Assembly: GCA_011524785.1 (NCBI GenBank)
Contig: WTJQ01000178.1
Location: 1-6,159 of the forward strand
From: Planctomycetota bacterium
GTDB taxonomy: Bacteria > Planctomycetota > UBA1135 > GCA-002686595
Direction: 5' to 3'
DNA length: 6,159 bases
This document shows positions 1 to 6,159 of this stretch, piece by piece. Position 1 is the first letter of the stretch; every line of letters begins with the position of its first letter. Below the pieces are notes generated by a model that was not told the origin of the DNA, did not search any database, and saw only the letters and a program-made list of their open reading frames with translations. The translations under genes and the position numbers were made by a program.

Positions 1-45
1 GACGAGGCTGGGCTGACGCTGGCGGAGGCGATGGCGTTCGAGTGA
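1..45 (+). CDS. C-terminal end of an unidentified upstream gene (partial)
   Basis: Frame 1 is open from the window edge to a TGA at 43-45 and encodes 14 residues ending in LAEAMAFE. The composition (acidic, Ala/Leu-rich) is a plausible helical protein end, and an inverted repeat follows 16 bases after the stop, as expected at a gene end. The piece is too short to assign a family, and it could be a chance open frame. No function is proposed. Confidence 0.4.
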   Translation, partial: DEAGLTLAEAMAFE

Positions 46-61
46 GGCCCTGGGCATGAGG

Positions 62-92
62 GGCCTGTTGATTCCTGGTCCCTGAACAGGCC
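62..92. terminator. Inverted repeat downstream of the partial gene, possible terminator
   Basis: GGCCTGTT (62-69) and AACAGGCC (85-92) are perfect 8-bp complements separated by a 15-base loop. The repeat lies just after the TGA at 43-45 and before the next gene. No T-run follows, so it is not a classical intrinsic terminator. It could equally be an operator-like dyad or chance in GC-rich DNA. Confidence 0.3.
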
Positions 93-149
93 ACCGCCTC
101 CCCCGCCCACCCCAGAAGGGTGACGCGCAGGGCCTCGAGCGGTTGCAGG

Positions 150-168
150 GGGGCGCGAGTGGCGCCCC
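150..168. other. GC hairpin in the leader of the first membrane-protein gene
   Basis: GGGGCGC (150-156) and GCGCCCC (162-168) form a perfect 7-bp GC stem with a 5-base loop, ending 17 bases before the ATG at 186. If transcribed it would be a stable RNA hairpin close to the start codon. It might affect translation or transcription readthrough, or be a by-product of high GC. Confidence 0.25.
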
Positions 169-185
169 GTGGCTACCATCGCGCC

Positions 186-605
186 ATGGCACGCAGCGTC
201 CTCTCCGTGATCGTCGGCATGGTGGCCGGAATGGCCGTCAACATGGCGCTCATCACCCTGAACTCGAGCGTGCTGTACCCGATGCCGGAGGGGACCACCT
301 TCGAGGACACCGAGGCCTTCCAGGCCTACCTCGACACGCTCCCGGCCCCTGCCTTCCTGGTCGTCATGGCGGCCCACCTCGGGCAGGCCCTCGTCGGTGG
401 CTGGGTGGCGGCTCGACTCTCGGCCAAGGCTCCGATTCGGCAGGCCCTGATCGTTGGGGTCCTCTCCATGGCTGGTGGCATCCAGATGCTCCTCACCGTG
501 AGCGGGCCAACCTGGATGTGGGCCGAGGTCCCGCTCTACCTGGTCCTCGCCTACCTCGCGGGCCGCTCCGTGGGGGCCCGCAGCGCCGGCGAGATCGCGG
601 GCTGA
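186..605 (+). CDS. Small four-helix integral membrane protein, unknown function
   Basis: This gene encodes a 139-residue hydrophobic protein with about four predicted membrane segments, at roughly residues 4-26, 54-78, 83-105 and 109-127. A polar stretch at 34-52 (PEGTTFEDTEAF) lies between helices 1 and 2. Notable patterns are MPEG near residue 33, AHLGQALVGGWVAAR at 63-77 (helix 2 with Gly/Ala packing) and a Trp pair around 110-112. From memory, small uncharacterised bacterial membrane proteins share the YPMPEG / AHL-GGW-AAR / PLYL-AYLAGR layout, but I cannot name a family. The ATG at 186 is chosen because the first helix begins immediately after it. An in-frame GTG at 120 would add 22 Arg-rich residues read through the GC hairpin and has a purine run abutting it with no spacer. 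No convincing ribosome binding site precedes 186. The gene sits 103 bases upstream of a second membrane-protein gene on the same strand, so the two may be co-transcribed. Confidence 0.75.
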   Translation: MARSVLSVIVGMVAGMAVNMALITLNSSVLYPMPEGTTFEDTEAFQAYLDTLPAPAFLVVMAAHLGQALVGGWVAARLSAKAPIRQALIVGVLSMAGGIQMLLTVSGPTWMWAEVPLYLVLAYLAGRSVGARSAGEIAG

Positions 606-698
606 GGGATATCCTGCAAGCGGCGGAGTGCTCCTCCCGAAGAGGTCCTCGGCGCGGGTCCCTCGTCGCTGGGGGCGCACCAGCCCCGCCCCACCCCC

Positions 699-704
699 AG
701 AGGG
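699..704 (+). promoter_or_regulatory. Probable ribosome binding site for the 709 start
   Basis: AGAGGG at 699-704 ends 4 bases before the ATG at 709. The spacing is short but usable. It favours 709 over the in-frame GTG at 628, which would add a Pro/Arg-rich 27-residue extension unlike a membrane-protein N-terminus. Confidence 0.4.
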
Positions 705-708
705 CTCC

Positions 709-1194
709 ATGGAGATCACCACCAGCCTCCCCAGCAGCGAGATCCAGCTCGGCCCCCTCCTCCAGATCACCATGCACGGCCTGATCGGCCTCCTCGTCAT
801 GGTGCTCTCGGTGCGCGTGGCGTTGCGCAGGAAGCGGGAGGGGAGGCCTCACTCCTGGGTGCCGCTGATGATCCCCTCCGCCGTGTTCCTGGGGCTCTTC
901 ACGAGCTTCGGCGTCCACATGTTCGGGGCTCTTGGCGGCTGGCCGGAGTCGCTCGGGACGCACGGCTTCCCCGAGCCCCTGATCGTCCACGGGGACATCG
1001 CGTTCTTCGTCTTCAGCGCCCTGCTGCTGGGCCTGATGGTCGGCGTTCCGGTCGGCCTCGTGGGCTGCGCCGCAGTCGACCGCCTTCGGTCCGCGACCGG
1101 GCCCCTCGGGATCTACCTCGCGTGCAACCTCGCCGCGCTCGTGCTCATGCACACGCTCGCGCCGGGCGAGCTCCTCGACTGGTGGTGGGACTGA
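709..1194 (+). CDS. Polytopic membrane protein, unknown function
   Basis: This gene encodes 161 residues with about four membrane segments, at roughly 18-38, 49-74, 95-121 and 131-151. A basic loop after helix 1 (RVALRRKREGR, 36-46) predicts that loop to be cytoplasmic by the positive-inside rule. A glycine-rich loop at 73-95 joins helices 2 and 3. Histidines lie in or near the helices at 23, 70, 94 and 148. Four such histidines could bind a metal or haem, but this is speculation and no family motif supports it. The protein ends in an unusual DWWWD. I do not recognise the family. The gene follows another small membrane-protein gene on the same strand and converges with the minus-strand DUF1579 gene across a 22-bp gap. 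The start at ATG 709 is supported by AGAGGG just upstream and by the N-terminal helix beginning soon after. Confidence 0.75.
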   Translation: MEITTSLPSSEIQLGPLLQITMHGLIGLLVMVLSVRVALRRKREGRPHSWVPLMIPSAVFLGLFTSFGVHMFGALGGWPESLGTHGFPEPLIVHGDIAFFVFSALLLGLMVGVPVGLVGCAAVDRLRSATGPLGIYLACNLAALVLMHTLAPGELLDWWWD

Positions 1195-1200
1195 GGCCAC

Positions 1201-1218
1201 GACGACGAGCCCGTCGTC
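1201..1218. terminator. Short hairpin between convergent genes, possible bidirectional terminator
   Basis: GACGACG (1201-1207) and CGTCGTC (1212-1218) form a perfect 7-bp stem with a 4-base loop. It sits in the gap between the + strand membrane-protein stop (1194) and the minus-strand DUF1579 stop (1217-1219), overlapping the latter. A hairpin between tail-to-tail genes is a typical place for shared termination. It lacks a T-tract on either strand, so the role is tentative. Confidence 0.35.
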
Positions 1219-1792
1219 AGCGCTCCTCGCCGTCCTCGTCGTGACTTTCGCCCTTGGCCTCGTCCGGCTGGCGCTCGGAGAGCACCTCGGCGAGCTTCAG
1301 TGGGCCTCCTGCGGGCAGCGTCACGCCCGTGAGGTAGTGGTCCTCGTCGATCCACTCCATCGTCACGCCGACCTCCTTGCCGAGGGTCTCGAAGCTGATC
1401 GTGCCCTCGTCGTCCGCCGTGCCGGACATCCAGGTCATCGCCGTGTCCTGCGAGTTGACCGACAGGAACGTGTAGCGCTCCATCTTGCGGTCGTAGCCGA
1501 GCAGCGTGAGGGTCTCCTTGGCGTCCTCTCCCTCGCCCTCCATGCCTCGGCTGAGGACGAAGCGCCCTCCCAGGATCAGCTCGGCCTCGCTGGTCCCTTG
1601 GACCACGAAGGGCTTCCCGTTCGGGCCGCCGACGATCTCGATCCGCGAGTGGAACTTGCCCTCGAAGCGCTCGAGGAGGGCGTGCTCGGGCCCAGGATCC
1701 TGCATCGGGTTCTGAGGCTCAGTGGGGACGAGGGACGCGGTCATGAGGGCGCCGCCGAGGAAGGCAGCACCGAGGGGGAGCATGCTGGGCAT
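1217..1792 (-). CDS. DUF1579 family protein, probably exported
   Basis: This gene encodes 191 residues. After a hydrophobic N-terminal stretch (about residues 4-21, PLGAAFLGGALMTASL) comes a DUF1579-like domain from about 33 to 170. It starts with the typical GPEH followed by LERFEGKF (34-47), then LGGRF (74-78), LGYD (98-101), RYTFLSV (106-112) and a stretch around TWMSGTADDEG (120-130). This order (short EH-L-G-W/F opening, GGRF, GYD, small-to-charged strands) is that of the DUF1579 family, whose molecular function is unknown; a beta-barrel ligand-binding fold is plausible but not shown. The N-terminus looks like a signal peptide but has no basic residue before the hydrophobic core, so export is inferred. 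The last 19 residues are strongly acidic (repeated Glu/Asp). ATG 1792 is the first in-frame start after the methyltransferase gene. ATG 1783 is the alternative, and neither has a good ribosome binding site (an AAAGGA lies 27 bases too far upstream). It is 65 bp downstream of the methyltransferase gene on the same strand and may be read through from it. Confidence 0.8.
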   Translation of the reverse strand: MPSMLPLGAAFLGGALMTASLVPTEPQNPMQDPGPEHALLERFEGKFHSRIEIVGGPNGKPFVVQGTSEAELILGGRFVLSRGMEGEGEDAKETLTLLGYDRKMERYTFLSVNSQDTAMTWMSGTADDEGTISFETLGKEVGVTMEWIDEDHYLTGVTLPAGGPLKLAEVLSERQPDEAKGESHDEDGEER

Positions 1793-1857
1793 GCCGGAGC
1801 ATACGCAGTCCCGTCGTCGTCCTTTCGACGCGGTGCGCGGAGACCGCCGTGGGGGGA

Positions 1858-2691
1858 TCAGGACCGGCGCTGCGCGGCGAAGCCCACCACGATCGGCGAG
1901 TAGAAGCAGGCGTCCGGATCCTGGCTCCGCTCCTGCCATTCGGCGCGGAAGGACTCCCCCTCGGCCGCGGTCAGGAGACCGGCCTGCTCCATCGAGTGGC
2001 TGTGCCCCATGAAGAACTCCTCGGCCCAGCTCCAGACGGCCGAGCCCGGACGCCCCGAGCGGACCACGGGGAGCTGCTCGACGAGGTCGAGACCCGCAGC
2101 GCGCAGGTGCCGCGGCAGGTCGCCCGCGACGAAGGTCGAGCCACCCATGCTCTCGTACCACGCGCGGGTGGCGCGGATGACGGCGGCGAAGCCCTCCGAG
2201 CGAGGGAAGAGGCTCACGCCCTCGTGGTTGTAGTCGACGACCACGAGCCGGCCCCCCGGGCGCAGCCAGCGGGCGAAGCGCGCGACGAGCGCGCCCGGGT
2301 CCGGGGGGAAGGAGAGCACCCAGCGGCAGAAGATCCCGTCGAACCTCCCATCCAGCGAGCCGTCGTCCCCGACCTGCTCGAGCCGCCCCTGCAGGAGCTC
2401 TGTGGTCGGCCAGGCCTCCGCGCGCGCTCTCTCGCCCGCGACCTCGATCCAGCGGGGGGAGTCGTCGATGCCGACGAGGTGTCCGTCGGGACCGACCCTC
2501 CGGGCGAGGCGCGCTAGGACCTCCCCCGGGCCACACCCGGCGTCGAGGACGGCCGCTCCCGAGGCCGGGAGCTCCAGGAGGTCCAGCCAGGCCTCGGTCT
2601 GCTCGCTCCAGACGGCCTGCTGGCGTCCCAACCGCTGCAGCTCGGGGTCGCTGGAGCCGAGGACGTACTCGAAGGCGGGTTGGCTCGTCAT
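1858..2691 (-). CDS. Class I SAM-dependent methyltransferase
   Basis: This gene encodes a 277-residue predicted cytoplasmic methyltransferase that transfers a methyl group from S-adenosylmethionine to an unknown acceptor. SAM-binding motif I is VLDAGCGPG at residues 48-56. The acidic residue at the end of strand 2 is in GIDDS (74-78), which binds the ribose hydroxyls. FDGIFCRWVLSF (117-128) corresponds to motif II/strand 4, and LRPGGRLVVVD (143-153) is the helix-strand 5 motif. This matches the Methyltransf_11/25 (UbiE-like) fold. Residues 1-44 form an N-terminal helical region. The roughly 120-residue C-terminal part (WYESMGG, EEFFMGHSHSMEQAG) probably covers the substrate pocket, and I do not recognise a specific substrate class from it. 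It lacks the cysteine set of the arsenite methyltransferase ArsM, so the ArsI-like gene in this window is not a reason to call it ArsM. The ATG at 2691 is the only start giving the full fold. It is transcribed divergently from katG across 233 bp and is followed by the DUF1579 gene. Confidence 0.88.
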   Translation of the reverse strand: MTSQPAFEYVLGSSDPELQRLGRQQAVWSEQTEAWLDLLELPASGAAVLDAGCGPGEVLARLARRVGPDGHLVGIDDSPRWIEVAGERARAEAWPTTELLQGRLEQVGDDGSLDGRFDGIFCRWVLSFPPDPGALVARFARWLRPGGRLVVVDYNHEGVSLFPRSEGFAAVIRATRAWYESMGGSTFVAGDLPRHLRAAGLDLVEQLPVVRSGRPGSAVWSWAEEFFMGHSHSMEQAGLLTAAEGESFRAEWQERSQDPDACFYSPIVVGFAAQRRS

Positions 2692-5246
<2,555 letters not shown>

Positions 5247-5263
5247 GCCCCCTGGACGCTCGA

Positions 5264-5297
5264 CGGGGCCCCGCGGAGCTTGCTCCGCGGGGCCCCG
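5264..5297. terminator. Long GC hairpin between convergent katG and ArsI/CadI-like genes
   Basis: Bases 5264-5279 and 5282-5297 are perfect 16-bp complements; sterically this gives about 15 pairs closed by a CTTG tetraloop. The stem is almost all G/C. It starts 17 bases after the katG stop and ends 28 bases before the stop of the opposite-strand gene, the right place for a bidirectional terminator. There is no T-tract on either side, so it may work as a strong pause site, an RNA 3'-end stabiliser, or with Rho. Confidence 0.75.
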
Positions 5298-5325
5298 CTC
5301 GTTGGAGGAGGGTCGCTCGTCGCCC

Positions 5326-5919
5326 TCAGCAGCAGCTCGACCCGTCGGGGGCCGGCGCACAGCAGCCGCTGCTCGCCTCCGGTGCGGGCGGTTGCGTTGG
5401 GCTCGCGCAGGATGCTGCGGCTGAAGGCGTGCCAGCCCCGGATGCCCCAGCCCCGGAGGTCGCAGCTGCAGGGGCGCAGCAGGCGTTCGCCTCCGCCTGG
5501 GGCTGATGCACGTCGTCCTGGGTCACGACGAACACCTCCCATCGGTTGCCGTCAGGGTCGGAGACCCAGACCTTGTCCTGGACGGCGTAGCAGCAGGACG
5601 TGCTCTCCTCGACGAGGGTGGGGAGACCGGCGGCCTCGAGGCGTGCCTTGGCCTGCTGCACGGCCTCGGTCGAGCGGACCTGCACGCCGAAGTGACTCAC
5701 GGGCCGGCTGGCGGCCTCAGGGGTGAGCACCTCGTTGAGGGTCAGGTTCACGGAGGGCTCCACTGGCTCGAACTTGACGTAGCCAGGACGCACCTTGGTC
5801 GGGGAGACGCCGAACAGGACCTCGTAGAAGGCCTTGGAGGGCCCGAGGTGCTGCGTGGCGAGAGCGATATGGATCCGGCTCGTGCCGGGGAAGTCGACGG
5901 CGGACTGCATGGCGATCAC
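5326..5919 (-). CDS. ArsI/CadI-family VOC metalloenzyme with cysteine-rich tail
   Basis: This gene encodes 197 residues. Positions 14-133 form a vicinal-oxygen-chelate (glyoxalase/bleomycin-resistance) domain closest to ArsI, the Fe(II)-dependent C-As lyase that demethylates trivalent organoarsenicals, and CadI, a cadmium-induced protein. The metal triad is visible as H17 (RIHIAL), H76 (SHFGVQV) and E128 (NRWEVF). The vicinal pair C109-C110 in TSCCYAVQDKVWV is the arsenic-binding signature. The segment FYEVLFGVSPTKVRPGYVKF is also typical. The tail (about 138-197) is low complexity, rich in Ala, Ser, Gly and Pro, and carries C147-C148, C171, C186-C187 and a terminal C196-C197. ArsI/CadI proteins often have a shorter tail with a Cys pair; three pairs plus one single Cys look expanded and may bind soft metals. 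The GTG start at 5919 has AGGA 6 bases upstream; ATG 5910 is the alternative. No arsR, arsM or efflux gene is visible here, so the substrate is not settled by context. It converges with katG and lies 51 bp downstream of the sialate O-acetylesterase-like gene on the same strand. Confidence 0.88.
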   Translation of the reverse strand: MIAMQSAVDFPGTSRIHIALATQHLGPSKAFYEVLFGVSPTKVRPGYVKFEPVEPSVNLTLNEVLTPEAASRPVSHFGVQVRSTEAVQQAKARLEAAGLPTLVEESTSCCYAVQDKVWVSDPDGNRWEVFVVTQDDVHQPQAEANACCAPAAATSGAGASGAGTPSAAASCASPTQPPAPEASSGCCAPAPDGSSCC

Positions 5920-5925
5920 TCAGGA

Positions 5926-5929
5926 TCCT
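5926..5929 (-). promoter_or_regulatory. Ribosome binding site favouring the GTG start of the ArsI/CadI-like gene
   Basis: On the minus strand AGGA (5929 to 5926) is followed by a 6-base spacer and GTG at 5919-5917, near-ideal spacing. The ATG at 5910, three codons inside, has only a weak GAG upstream. The site lies inside the 8-bp palindrome AGGATCCT (5922-5929). Confidence 0.5.
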
Positions 5930-5970
5930 GGGACAGGACCGGGGGCCTTGGCGAGGGCCTCACGGAGGAT

Positions 5971-6159
5971 TCATCGATGGTCGTGGCCCAGCGCATCGAG
6001 GGGCTCGAGCAGGGGCCCGACGGGGGCTCCGCCGATCCCCATCAGCTCCACGGCTGGGACGGGGGCCCACGCGTAGCGCACGGCCCTCGGGCGTGGAGCG
6101 TCAGGGCTGCTGACGAGGACGCGACTCCCCTCGAGGCGAGCGCTTGCCGGTCGCCAGGA
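5971..6159 (-). CDS. C-terminal fragment of a sialate O-acetylesterase-like protein (partial)
   Basis: The minus-strand frame entering at the right edge is open for 62 codons to a TGA at 5971-5973. It contains SRVLVSSPDAPRPRAVRYAWAP (residues 12-33 of the fragment). The pattern V-V-S-S-P followed by P-x-AVRYAWA is characteristic of the C-terminal end of sialic-acid 9-O-acetylesterase (SASA) family SGNH hydrolases, which remove O-acetyl groups from sialic acids or related sugars, typically as secreted enzymes. In the family this is followed by an N-L-x-N-x-x-GLPA-x-PF segment; here it is replaced by a diverged stretch VELMGIGGAPVGPLLEPL. The catalytic SGNH part lies outside the window and cannot be checked. 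The gene lies 51 bp upstream of the ArsI/CadI-like gene on the same strand, so they might share a transcript, although the functions are not obviously related. Confidence 0.65.
   Translation of the reverse strand, partial: SWRPASARLEGSRVLVSSPDAPRPRAVRYAWAPVPAVELMGIGGAPVGPLLEPLDALGHDHR

Noticed and set aside
120..185. GTG at 120 as the start of the first membrane protein
   Set aside because: It adds an Arg-rich 22-residue stretch before a natural membrane-helix N-terminus, and the purine run abuts the GTG with no spacer.
672..687. GGGGC/GCCCC stem-loop between the two membrane-protein genes as a terminator
   Set aside because: The stem is only 5 bp, there is no T-tract, and it is common in DNA of this composition.
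1858..2691. Methyltransferase as ArsM partnering the ArsI-like protein
   Set aside because: The conserved ArsM cysteines are absent, and the genes are separated by katG and its divergent promoter region.
5834..6076. Plus-strand open frame near the right edge
   Set aside because: It overlaps the start of the ArsI/CadI-like gene and the sialate O-acetylesterase-like end on the opposite strand, and shows no recognisable protein features.

Overview
This is a very GC-rich bacterial segment with short intergenic gaps. It holds six complete protein genes and two partial ones at the window edges. Leader-like N-termini on the DUF1579 protein and on the catalase-peroxidase fit a Gram-negative-type envelope. 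The combination of an exported KatG, a DUF1579 protein, a sialate O-acetylesterase-like C-terminus and high GC would suit a high-GC Planctomycetota or Myxococcota member. That placement is inference: no rRNA or other taxonomic marker is present.

Layout: (1) Positions 1-45 are the last codons of an upstream + strand gene, followed by a small inverted repeat. (2) 186-605 and 709-1194 are two consecutive + strand genes for small polytopic membrane proteins of unknown function. (3) These meet, 22 bp apart, a minus-strand pair: a DUF1579-type probably exported protein (1217-1792) and, upstream of it, a class I SAM-dependent methyltransferase (1858-2691). (4) A 233-bp divergent intergenic region (2692-2924) separates the methyltransferase from katG (2925-5246, + strand). 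KatG is a full-length two-domain catalase-peroxidase with every catalytic residue I checked intact and an extra N-terminal leader that looks like a signal peptide. (5) A long GC hairpin (5264-5297) lies between katG and the convergent minus-strand gene 5326-5919, an ArsI/CadI-type vicinal-oxygen-chelate metalloenzyme with a cysteine-rich tail. (6) At the right edge, 5971-6159 on the minus strand is the C-terminal end of a sialate O-acetylesterase-like protein.

Functional reading: KatG (H2O2 removal, probably in the periplasm) and the ArsI/CadI-like protein (thiophilic metal or organoarsenical handling) are both stress-defence genes. They are convergent, so they are not one operon and any functional link is only suggested. 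I see no CRISPR array, transposon, tRNA, rRNA or obvious multi-gene novel system. The most interesting points are the exported KatG leader and the multi-CC tail of the ArsI/CadI-like protein.
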